NCBI GenBank assembly: GCA_028583405.1
Contig: CM053252.1
Coordinates: 30,447,562 to 30,511,561 of the forward strand
Reading direction: 5' to 3'
DNA length: 64,000 bases
Origin: Pogonophryne albipinna
Lineage: Eukaryota; Chordata; Actinopteri; Perciformes; Artedidraconidae
Below, in pieces: positions 50,510 to 64,000 of the stretch. Position 1 is the stretch's first letter; every line of letters starts with the position of its first letter. Position numbers and translations under genes: made by a program. The notes under the pieces were generated by a model. The model worked only from the letters and a program-made list of their open reading frames with translations, was not told where the DNA came from and searched no databases.

Positions 50510-50636
50510 GAAGGCTATCTAACACACATACAAATACAAAGGACCCAAGTGTATAAATACATACTGTATATCATTTATCATTCATTTAAGATTAATCTTT
50601 GATTTATCCAATCTAATAATTAAACATTTTCATTTA

Positions 50637-51353
50637 AAGGTCTCCTATTATACTATTTTTAGGCATACATTATAGTTCTCAAATATATGAAAATGTATAA
50701 AAAACATGTCTATGAAGTCTTTTGCTCAAAATACCAAACAGATCACCCATTCTAGCCATGACTCATACCCCTCTATTCCAGCCCTGTTAGAGATGTGCTG
50801 ATTCTGGGTCCTTAGCTATAAAAAAGCTTATGCCTGCTCAGAATTCTACCGAGATACTCAGCTAAATGCTGTCGTGATGAAACGCCATATCATGTTCAAA
50901 ACCACATCAAGGATTATTTCTGAAACAGTATGGAGCTCAAATACTTTTTCTCTTGTGGGTTTACCACAAGGTGAGTTCCTTTTTTTATTTCCTGCTTTTT
51001 TATACATACTTTCTCCAGTACAGCTTAGCTCTGAGTGTTAGCGATGATTGCTAATGTAAACAAAGACCATATTACGTCCAAAACACGTCAGGCATTGTCT
51101 CTGATAGCAACTTTTTGATTGGGCCGTGGGCGTAAAGCCAGCCCACATTTACGATATTACGTCATATCGGCAGCAAATCTGGATCAGCTCCGTTGTCCTC
51201 CCATTTTTAGAGATTTGGGTACGGAGGAAAAGAGAGAGGGTTTTGTTTTCTGACACTTTGTGAAGTCCCTGACACATGGGGGACACATCTTTGTGTTATT
51301 CAAAGATGATGTAAAATACAAACAAAAACTGTGTTTGGAATGGAAAAGTTTTG
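50637..51353. mobile_element. Possible AAAGGTCTCCTATTAT-type element, left part
   Basis: It begins AAAGGTCTCCTATTATAC, the usual left end of a common fish non-autonomous element. The right end is not visible, possibly because the hAT insertion at 51362 interrupts it. Confidence 0.35.
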
Positions 51354-52092
51354 ATATAAAGCAGTGACCACCGACTGGCGGCCCGCGGGCCACATCCGGC
51401 CCGCCAGACATTCTCATCCGGCCCGCACGACGGGGGTGACTGTGGCGTTGGCGGAGTGGTTACTGCGTTCGCCCCCCACCCATTTTTTTTTTACAACGTC
51501 TCGTGAGTAAGGTGCAGTACCGGAGTCCAACAGAGAGGCAGCAGCTGCGGGACAGTAGACTGCGTACTGCGAAACCTTCCCTTCCTTGAAGAAGAAGAAG
51601 TGATCCTTCGTTGTGAAGAGTCTGCTTTGTGCGCTCCGCACCACAGCAGCAGCCCCGCTGCGACAGAGTCCAACAGAGAGGCAGGAGCTGCGGGACAGTA
51701 GCCTAGAAGCAGGGTTGGGTTGTAACGGAATATATGTAACGTTACGTAATCAGAATACAAAAATCAAGTAGGCTAACTGTATTCAGCTGGCGTTACATTT
51801 GAAAAACGAGTAATCTGATTACAGTTACTTTCGTAAACCTGAAGTGAATACTTATTGGAATTATTGGTGGAAAAGTTGCCTCACAAAATGTAATATTCAT
51901 TACCGGCAGAACTGTGTGCACACTGCACGGCGCTGCAGCATGTCTGTTGAGCGAGAGAGAGATGCAGCGTGTCTGTGAGGCCCCGCCCCCGCACGCAGTG
52001 AGAGAGAGAGAGATCTCTTTTAAAATATATTGAAAGTTAGAAACGGAGATGTAGGCCGCAAGGTGAACCTCGAAAAGTCCTTTAGAAAAGAA

Positions 52093-52478
52093 ATCCCGCT
52101 CCACAGAAGTGGAACTACATAATCTTTAGTTCATAAAAAAGAACGAGTCATGCTTATCCACCAAAAAAAAGTTTGTCGCTAAAATTCCTGTCAATTCTTC
52201 TAGGCACGTAATTATTGGCTGAACTAGTCCCTTCAAAGCGTAATAATATCTTGGTCAAAAGTAGTGCCACGGTTCGTCACGTGATCGTGCTACACCAATT
52301 GGGTAGCTGCATATTGTCAACAGAAGTGAAAGATGGCCGCCTACATGGTTACGCTAAACCAGACCAAATGGATTCTAAACAGTGCTGTATGCTTGTTTTA
52401 TGTCATGTTTTGTCATATGTCTTAATACATCACTAAGTCCGAGGTATTTGCGTTATATACGCGGTATTTGTGAGAGGT
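52093..52478 (+). repeat. Left 386-bp inverted arm
   Basis: It runs from ATCCCGCTCCACAGAAGTGG to TATTTGTGAGAGGT. Inverted partner: 53479-53864. Confidence 0.92.
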
Positions 52479-52921
52479 TTTACTACATGGGAACAGAGTT
52501 GACCATCGAATCAACATTGGCTAGCAGCGTTTATCAGCCAACTCCAGCTACAACAACATTCCTGGACTACCATGTTCGCATCGCTAGGTTCATTGGCTGA
52601 GCTCGTGGATTATTCCATTAGACTGAGGACTTTTTGTCTGTCTGTCTGTTGTTATTGTTACCCTGTACACGTTAAATGCACTCTTAAAATAAACATGACT
52701 TGATTTCATACATAGCTGCGTCCAAGAAGAAGGTTAACTTGTTACGTTAAGTAATTTAGATCAATAAAATGCAGTACTTATACCAATGTCCATTCATTCA
52801 TTTATTTACTCATTCATCCCTCCACAAATGAAAACAACACTGATGAACCATAAAAACGAGATTTATTACAAATATAAAAGGTATGACATAGAAAACAGTA
52901 CAAAACAGAATAAGGACACTC

Positions 52922-53487
52922 CTATTCCTCAGTGTCAGGGCAGTCATCGTTCTCTTCCTCTGTTTCTTTTTTATTTGCACAATTTGAGCAACGACATAAG
53001 TCTGTGCAACAGAGTCCTGCAGAGAAGCATGAACATCTGCCTTTCTCACAGGCAGACTCTTTGCAGCTGCAGTGTATCACATTCAACACACTGTCAGGGC
53101 AGGATTTCTTGTCATCCAGGTGACGTGTAAGTTCCCATCCTCTATTTCCCAACCATATCCAGCAGGTGATGGAGCATTTATTTCTCTTTTGAGACAGGAC
53201 CTCATTATTGCTGCCTGGTAATTTGCCCTTTTGCAGTGCTGATGGAGGGCATCAGGAGTAGGGGGAATGCTTAATTCTGGCAAGGCCGATGATGCCATAC
53301 AGAAAGCCTTGTACCTAGCATCATTTACATTTTCGGCTGCTGGCTGATCATATAGGTGACATACATACCGGCAAAGAAGTGCAAATGTTGATTGCTCCAA
53401 GTTAAAGTTAGTACCTAAACTTCTAAAAGCCTTAAGGTAGTCATCTTTCTCACATGCAACAGCAAATGACTTTCTTTTACCTCTCAC
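52922..53487 (-). pseudogene. Transposon-borne protein with tesmin/CXC-like Cys-rich motif, frameshifted
   Basis: Minus-strand reading from 53487 gives a frame with FNLEQSTFALLCRYVCHLYD, IPPTPDALHQHCKRANYQAA and PSPAGYGWEIEDGNLHVTWM, which stops at 53083. One base out of frame, starting near 53120, the reading goes on SVLNVIHCSCKESACEKGRC, SCFSAGLCCTDLCRCSNC, then an acidic end (EEENDDCPDTEE) stopping at 52922. The C-x-C...C-x-C spacing resembles tesmin/TSO1 CXC motifs. I have seen this domain order in many unnamed proteins of animal genomes, probably transposon-encoded, but do not know a family name. There is no ATG at the 5' end: the frame is open back into the right arm as far as a TAA, so the N-terminal part is missing. 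Broken by one frameshift. Confidence 0.7.
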
Positions 53488-53864
53488 AAATACCGCGTAT
53501 ATAACGCAAATACCTCGGACTTAGTGATGTATTAAGACATATGACAAAACATGACATAAAACAAGCATACAGCACTGTTTAGAATCCATTTGGTCTGGTT
53601 TAGCGTAACCATGTAGGCGGCCATCTTTCACTTCTGTTGACAATATGCAGCTACCCAATTGGTGTAGCACGATCACGTGACGAACCGTGGCACTACTTTT
53701 GACCAAGATATTATTACGCTTTGAAGGGACTAGTTCAGCCAATAATTACGTGCCTAGAAGAATTGACAGGAATTTTAGCGACAAACTTTTTTTTGGTGGA
53801 TAAGCATGACTCGTTCTTTTTTATGAACTAAAGATTGTGTAGTTCCACTTCTGTGGAGCGGGAT
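53479..53864 (-). repeat. Right 386-bp inverted arm
   Basis: Inverted partner of 52093-52478. Its inner edge lies within the open frame of the Cys-rich gene. Confidence 0.92.
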
Positions 53865-54059
53865 GAAACGATAACAGGGTTCACCTTATGGCCTAATGGT
53901 TAGATAAAAAGTGCAAGATAACGTTGATGTAGCATTTCTTTATTGTCGAAATGATGACATTTATAACGGGATAAAATCAAAGTGAATGGCCTGCTGCTGC
54001 TGAATGCATGGGGCAAGTGACTGGAACAAGTTTTAAAAGTTATTACATCGTTTCAGATA

Positions 54060-54380
54060 ATAATAATAATGATAATTCATTCTATTTAGGGGCGCCTTTC
54101 AAAGCACCCAAGGACACCTTACAATTCATAGCATATTCTAAGGAAAGGTTTACAGTAGGAGAATGCAGTCCGGGTGATGTTTTTTATGTGGGGTGCAGAT
54201 GAGAGGGAGCTGTCCAGAATGACACCAAGATGTTGTGTTTTAGTTCTTGATAAGCCATTAAAACAGTAAAACAAGTGTCTCCTGTTCACCAAAACATACC
54301 CATCTGTTATGGAAAAAGAAAGTATTCCAAAAGTATTCCAAAAGTATTCTAAAAGTAACCTGAACACGTTGCTTTTTTAA
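54060..54380 (-). mobile_element. L2-like LINE fragment
   Basis: The left edge has (AAT)n and the tail phrase GGGGCGCCTTTCAAAGCACC. On the minus strand the peptide LGVILDSSLSSAPHIKNITR matches the post-catalytic part of L2-type reverse transcriptases. It lies inside the 51710-54474 element. Confidence 0.65.
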
Positions 54381-55191
54381 GACACGTAACTGTAACTGTA
54401 TTCTGATTACTTTCAGAGCATGTATTCAGTAATCAGTAACTGATTACATTTACAAAGTAACCCTCCCAACCCTGCATAGAAGTGATCCTTCGTTAGCGTG
54501 AAGAGTCTGCTAAGCTTTATGCAGTACCTGTACCCCCCCCGGCCCGCGATAGTGTCTATTGGATACATTTTGGCCCTTGGACAAATGTAGTTGGTGATCC
54601 CTGATATAAAGCATATATATAATATTGATTATAATAAAAAAATGATTATATATAATATGTAGGCATATAATGTGTTTTGATCTCTTAATCTATGCTTTGT
54701 GTCCTTCCCTTCACACAGGTACACCCACAGGGCCCCATTCTGACGGCCATTTTGGCTGCAGTGGTTAGCTGTTAGAGGCTGGTGACAGCAGAGGGTGAAG
54801 TGAATAGTCAAAAAAACTATTTTTATAAAAAGATAAGAGTCTCTGGTACATATAAATAACATTTTTGGGTGATTGGACTCTTTAGTTTAAATGAAAGAAA
54901 AGCATCAACATACATTTAGTATTTTTTATTTCCTATTCCATTTCCGCCTATGATTTATGTGTGTTTAAGTGTTAATATTAAGATGGTAAAAGGTATTGAT
55001 ATGATCTTTGCTTTATTGTATGCCTTACCTCTCTGTGAACATTTAGGCCAAATATTGTGACATCCTGATCATTATATCCAGAGATACATGAGATAAGGCC
55101 AACACGGCCCCCTTCAGAGGAGCCCACATTTTCACTATTTTCGGTTATGGGAAAGTTCCAAACATTAACCAAAATAAATAATTTTGCATTA

Positions 55192-55277
55192 AAATATTTG
55201 TATACAACCATCCGTTTCATAAACTACACATATTAAAGTAATGAAAAAAGATGGTTGTGCTTTGTTCTACCTCGGGT
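55192..55277 (-). repeat. 86-bp inverted repeat, right copy
   Basis: Inverted partner of 49631-49716. Confidence 0.8.
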
Positions 55278-58689
<3,412 letters not shown>

Positions 58690-58870
58690 ACATGACAGCT
58701 CATTGTTACTTTGTAATTCTACTCCACTACAATTCAGAGGTTTACCTGGTATTTTTACTCCACTGCATTTATTTTAGTTACTTTGCAGATTCTGATTAAT
58801 GATGTGAAATATAAACAACCCTTAAAGCAGACTTTAGTTACACCTGAGTACAATTCAGGAAGGTGATTGT
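58690..58870. mobile_element. Fragment of the CAGTGGTGG MITE family
   Basis: The interior phrases TTTTTACTCCACTGCATTTA, GATTAATGATGTGAAATATA and CAGACTTTAGTTACACCTGA match the middle of the copy at 48205-48715 (48366-48425). The ends are missing. Confidence 0.65.
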
Positions 58871-59596
58871 CAAGTGCCAACAATCAGGAGAGATATTTGA
58901 TAGTTGGTGCTTGAGAAGACTAAATATTTATCTGCAGATCTCTATAAAGTATATTCATTACTCGTTATTCTCTACTAATAGTTCATTAAAAACTGTATAT
59001 TATGGCTATTGTGCACATCCCTTTCAAGATTTCAAGATTTTCTAAGGTTTATTGACATATCATATACACAACTACGGTGTAGTTATGCAATGAATGAAAA
59101 TCTTGGGTCACAGGTTCCTCAACAGTGCATTACAAGACATCTATCAATATGTGTGTACCTCCTCCATTAAACTGTCGTATTATGCACATTTCTTAGACTA
59201 TCTACATACATAAGAGTATAATTAATGTGAATAATATCAGTTAAAATGAGTGCTTCAACATAGTTAACATTGCAGGAAAGCAATATATTAGACGTTAAGT
59301 ACTTTGTCAGGCTTAATATTTATCTGTAGATAGATACCCCCAAAGCTTTTTTCTTATTTAAAAGAAGACCTTAACCTGTTATTTAATGTTTAAATAAAGG
59401 TTCATTCATTTTTTTGTTTTGCACATCCTCCTATTAATATATTTGTACATCCTGCACTAAACTGTTTTATTGTAGAGATCACTTATAGTATCTTCTCAAA
59501 TATAACATATTAAAAACATAATTCAATAACGTGCTTTAACCACTAGGCGGTGCACACAAGGTACACACAGCATACAATGCCATAATATTACATGTT
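58871..59596. other. Intergenic, nothing recognised
   Basis: AT-rich sequence without recognisable features. Confidence 0.4.
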
Positions 59597-59782
59597 ACTT
59601 GTTAGACGCTTTTATCCAAAGCCACTTACACACTCAATGCTGTGGACAATCCCCACAGGAGCAATTTGGGGTGAAGTGTCTTGCCCAGGGACACAACGAC
59701 ATGCTGACTGCAGTGGGGTTTGAACCTGTGACCTCTTGATCCGAACAACTACACACAACCCATTGCGCCACACACCTCCTAA
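59597..59782 (-). mobile_element. tRNA-derived SINE, inverted
   Basis: Minus-strand reading gives a tRNA-like head with box B GGTTCAAACCCC, then TGGGCAAGACACTTCACCCC and TTTGGATAAAAGCGTCTAAC. It is the same family as 21590-21775 and a little better preserved. Confidence 0.82.
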
Positions 59783-61865
59783 TAACTTTGTATTATTAGT
59801 GTACGACACTTATGTATGTATAACATCTGAAGATGTGTCGTTTTATTCATGTTTTCACATAATTTTACAGGATATTGCTATACTATTTCTCATGTTTTAC
59901 TTCTCCACATTAATATCTGATTTGTAAAACATCACAGACAGAAAGGTATATCCGTCATGGTAAGCTATTGAAATTGTGATTCCATAGATGTGTCTCCCAT
60001 CACCCAAATCCCCTGACTATTCTCTTAATTCAGTATTTACATTCTTATATTCAAAGAAAATCAGTAATATCTTTAAAAACTACATGTCCTTTTCTATCAG
60101 CTGTGCACCGTTATGGTGTAAATATAACCTATATAGCAATTGGATCAAATATAAAAGTCAGCCGAATTAGTGTTGATACTGCAAGGAGACGTATTGTGTG
60201 AAGAGAAATGTAAGATGTTGTTTAATTGCTGATATATTTATGATCCACGTCAAGTATTCAGTTTCGGTGGCATTTCTTCCTTTTTGTCCAGAAGTCTTCT
60301 AATCAGGGCTCTATAAATAAAGAACTACGGCAGATGTGTAATATTTAATGCAGCCGAACCGTGTATTACAATGTCGTTATGTGATGACTTTCAAAGAGAA
60401 AAACAAGTACACTCGGATAAAAGTATTATTATTATTATTTTATTTATTTTTTTCGGATTTCATATCGCATTAAGACCACATCCCAACGTGCATTGCGGCT
60501 AAACAATCCAATCACCGAGCTTAAACCATAGCTGAGGATCTTGGGTAATCAGTTCAGTGGGTGTGTATCTGTTTCCGGTTATTTTATTTTGAAATTCAGT
60601 TCCTGACGGATTTCAGTATTTTGAGGCTCTGAGCCCCATTTCTTTTCCTCACGGACGGCAAAAAAACAACATTAACATTATAATTAAAAACAATAATCGT
60701 GGCTTGATATTGAGTAAGAACATGTTTTTATGAACCACACAGCTTCCGGTCTTCCAAGACCCGACCGGACAAAAAGACGTGCTGCAGGCACGAAACATAC
60801 TACCAATAGATACATTGCTTTTAAAATCGTGTTGGTGAACACGAATCAATAGATTAAATGTCATGACTATAACACGAAATGCCTTGAGACTGGGTTGAAA
60901 TAAATCAAGTTGATATCATTATAACGGTCACATCTGAAAAACGAAACTAATGAAGATGAGCTTACTTCCACGCTTTTTGTACAATTTCTAATCCATTGAA
61001 TGTATTTAGGATACACAACAACTTCTTAATATCCTATTATCCAACAATGTCTAAAGTTTAAATAATACAAACACAATACTTGTACAAATACATATTATGG
61101 CATTTACCCTGTTATCATAAGGAAATTATATTATATAATAGCACTAGTGTCATATAAATGTAGAGTTTAGTAGGATTCTATTCCATTATGCTTGATCCTC
61201 CATCCCTGCTATGATCAAGCAGGCGTTGTTGTTTTTTGTTCCAATATTTGCTAACTAATTCCATTACTCTTTGGCATATTAATCACTGTCAAATCCTACA
61301 GTATGAACAGCAAATCTCTCTTGCCAGACGGCCTCCATTCAGAGCAGATTCAGAGGCTTTAACACATTCTGGTTAAGATGTAGCTCTGTGATACTCTCGA
61401 CTAAGTCTATTCATCAGGAGAGATATGCATGGGAACGTCTCGGACTGTGGCAACAGTGAAACCAAGCTGAAAGAACACAGATCTAACCAGTTAAAACACA
61501 TATCTTTGATGCATTCAGGTGCACCTCATGTTGCACAATATGTCAAAACAAGAGCAGACAAACAAGGGTCAAATAGATGACACATCCTGAAGTAATGAAG
61601 GTTCTCACGGCTTGATTTTCACAGGAAGTGTAATGACAGCATGAGACAGGTCATAAAATATCAACATAAAAATCCAAAGCATCTTTTTGTATTTCCCAGA
61701 AATGGGTTAAAGTACAGCTATTTATGATTTGACATCATCATTAACTATTTTCTGATCAAGTTATGCTTTATATAACCATTTTCTTTTATTCTAAAAAAGC
61801 CAAGAAGAACTACCTGAAATTACTCGGAAATTATATCTGTAATAATATATATCATCAGGACAGAA
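59783..61865. other. Intergenic, nothing recognised
   Basis: Read on both strands without a coding match. A short (ATT)n run is at about 60427-60440. Confidence 0.4.
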
Positions 61866-62355
61866 ATGATATCTGTCGTGATGAATAGGCTTATGCTGCT
61901 GGTTTATAAAGCTTTGAATGGTTTAGGCCCAAAATACATTTCTGACCTCCTGCTAAATTATGAACCATCCAGATCTCTCAGGTCTTCAGGGACTGGTCAG
62001 CTTTCTGTCCCCAGAGTCAGAACTAAACATGGAGAAGCAGCGTTCAGTTATTATGCTCCAAATATCTGGAACAAACTCCCAGAAACCTGCAGGTCCGCTG
62101 CAACTCTGACTACTTTTAAATCCAGGCTGAAGACTTTTCTTTTTGCCGCTGCTTTTAATTGAACTATTCATATCTTAAACTGCACTGTAACTTTTATCCA
62201 TGTATTTTTTCTTTTAATGTTTATTTTATTATCTTTTCTTTTTAATGACTGATTTTAAATGCCATTTTCTTAATGTCTTTCATTTTTTTTGTAAAGCACT
62301 TTGAATTGCCTTGTGTTGAAAAGTGCTATATAGATAAACTTGCCTTGCCTTGCAT
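61866..62355 (+). mobile_element. L2-like LINE 3' end, 5'-truncated
   Basis: The frame 61866-62162 encodes the C-terminal tail typical of fish L2-type elements (LVYKALNGLGPKYISDLLLN, SFYAPNIWNKLPETC, FKSRLKTFLFAAAFN). The 3' UTR has GCACTTTGAATTGCCTTGTG and ends with CTTGCCTTGCCTTGC, the usual short tandem tail. Similar in its C-terminal part to the longer LINE at 13090-14760. Confidence 0.85.
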
Positions 62356-62814
62356 TTCCTTACTCTTGTGCCAACAGTTTATGTACGCTTTGAGTTGTCA
62401 TAGCACTGATGTACAACATGCAGTTTTGAATGTCATGAAAATGTGCATCTAGTCCAGAAGCAGGGAAAGGCAAGATGTAAATCTTATGAAAATTAGTTTT
62501 TTTATTTAGTAGGAAGGCTCTTTTTGGATTCAGTTTTTTTCCGTGTCCCATATGGTTTTATTTCAGCGCATTTTTTGGCATCAGTTCACAGCTGGCAACA
62601 TGAAAGGACTATTGAGTACTGTATTTAAGTAAATAACGTTTGATAGAGGGTCATCAGGGAATAAGTTGTTTACAATGATGCTGTTAATTATAGGTGTGTT
62701 AGTATAAACATAGTGAAACCGTACAGATGAAATTGCCTAACTCAACCACACAGTGCCTTGCTCCTCTTTGATTTCCCCTACGTCATTATCCACATCCTCT
62801 ATACAGTATCTCAT
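62356..62814. other. Intergenic, nothing recognised
   Basis: No coding match or repeat ends. Confidence 0.4.
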
Positions 62815-62837
62815 ACACACACACACACACACACACT

Positions 62838-62922
<85 letters not shown>

Positions 62923-62928
62923 ACACAC
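62815..62928. repeat. (AC)n microsatellite
   Basis: AC units with two short interruptions (ACTCACAT and ACATAC). Confidence 0.97.
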
Positions 62929-63046
62929 GCTGGTTACAGACTGTAAAGGTTTACAAGAGGGCTGTGAGTTCGCCCACAGAGAACAGTGTACGTCACCGGC
63001 GCTTTAAACAGAACACAAATATGTCTACGCTCCCTCAGACTCCCAT

Positions 63047-64000
<954 letters not shown>

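Larger units (their letters stand above)
49361..50636. other. Intergenic upstream of smtnl2
   Basis: No gene seen. It contains one arm of an 86-bp inverted pair (49631-49716) and a (CAA)n tract at 50466-50509. Confidence 0.4.
52093..53864 (-). mobile_element. Third-level element with 386-bp inverted arms
   Basis: Arms 52093-52478 and 53479-53864 are inverted copies of equal length. Over the parts compared by eye they differ at a single base (ACATAATC versus ACACAATC), and one 73-codon open stretch is the same in both arms. The 1.0-kb centre holds a broken cysteine-rich gene on the minus strand. The bases just outside are GAA on both sides (52090-52092; 53865-53867), compatible with a 3-bp duplication. 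Weaker inverted similarity (GGCC..AAGGTGAAC) lies just beyond each arm, so the true ends may be farther out. Confidence 0.85.
51710..54474. mobile_element. Second-level hAT-like element, CAGGGTTGGG ends
   Basis: The ends are CAGGGTTGGGTTGTAACG and TAACCCTCCCAACCCTG, inverted, with TAATCTGATTACAGTTAC-type subterminal sequence on both sides. The flanks CCTAGAAG (51702-51709) and CATAGAAG (54475-54482) agree at 7 of 8 positions. It is inserted within the 51362-54603 element and itself carries a third element. Confidence 0.87.
51362..54603. mobile_element. Outer hAT element, TSD ATATAAAG
   Basis: The left end is CAGTGACCACCGACTGGCGG and the right end, inverted, reads CAGGGATCACCAACTACATT. A perfect 8-bp duplication ATATAAAG lies at 51354-51361 and 54604-54611. 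GGCCCGC-rich subterminal parts are present at both ends. Most of its 3.2 kb is a later insertion (51710-54474). A GTCCAACAGAGAGGCAG unit is repeated about 150 bp apart (51519 and 51669). Confidence 0.92.

Noticed and set aside
52215..52436. 73-codon frame with the same protein also at 53521-53742 on the other strand
   Set aside because: The two frames are the two inverted arms of one element. The reading has no family similarity, so it is evidence for the arms, not for a gene.

Overview
The window is vertebrate nuclear DNA, almost certainly from a ray-finned (teleost) fish. The evidence is intron-split genes with GT/AG borders, very long (CA)n/(TG)n tracts, dense hAT-type elements with 8-bp target duplications, L2/CR1-like LINE tails and tRNA-derived SINEs of the kind common in percomorph fish. 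Species cannot be named from the sequence. All gene calls rest on reading translations against remembered family sequences; no search was run.

Four protein-coding genes are supported. (1) poldip2, minus strand: only the first coding exon is visible (2540-2724); the rest must lie beyond the left edge. (2) tmem199, plus strand: a complete six-exon gene (3946-9371, 199 aa), head-to-head with poldip2 and encoding the Vma12-like V-ATPase assembly factor. (3) sebox, minus strand: a complete three-exon paired-type homeobox gene (15863-18239, 324 aa), tail-to-tail with tmem199. (4) smtnl2, minus strand: nine coding exons (22829-47972, 552 aa) with an N-terminal coiled coil and a C-terminal calponin-homology domain. 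It has an 18-kb first coding intron and probably a further non-coding 5' exon near 49 kb. The order poldip2-tmem199-sebox matches human 17q11.2. The vitronectin gene that follows SEBOX in mammals is not seen; smtnl2 takes its place.

Region by region: 1-2.5 kb is probably poldip2 intron 1 with MITE copies; 2.7-3.9 kb is a divergent promoter region; 3.9-9.8 kb is tmem199 with three transposon insertions in its introns; 9.9-15.8 kb holds a SINE, a hAT element and a degenerate LINE; 15.9-18.3 kb is sebox, with a hAT element inserted 123 bp upstream of its start codon; 18.4-22.2 kb is repeats; 22.2-49.3 kb is smtnl2, whose first intron carries three hAT-type elements, one nested in another; 49.6-55.3 kb is a multi-level nest of transposons; 55.3-64 kb is gene-poor, with microsatellites, a SINE and a LINE tail.

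The most unusual DNA is in the transposons: a 1.77-kb element with two almost identical 386-bp inverted arms and a broken cysteine-rich (CXC-like) reading frame, nested inside two other elements; a hAT derivative whose open frame joins a BED zinc finger directly to the hAT dimerisation domain; and a MITE carrying a 9-bp-periodic array of AP-1-type sites inside smtnl2 intron 1. The four host genes do not form one pathway; they are neighbours with separate roles.
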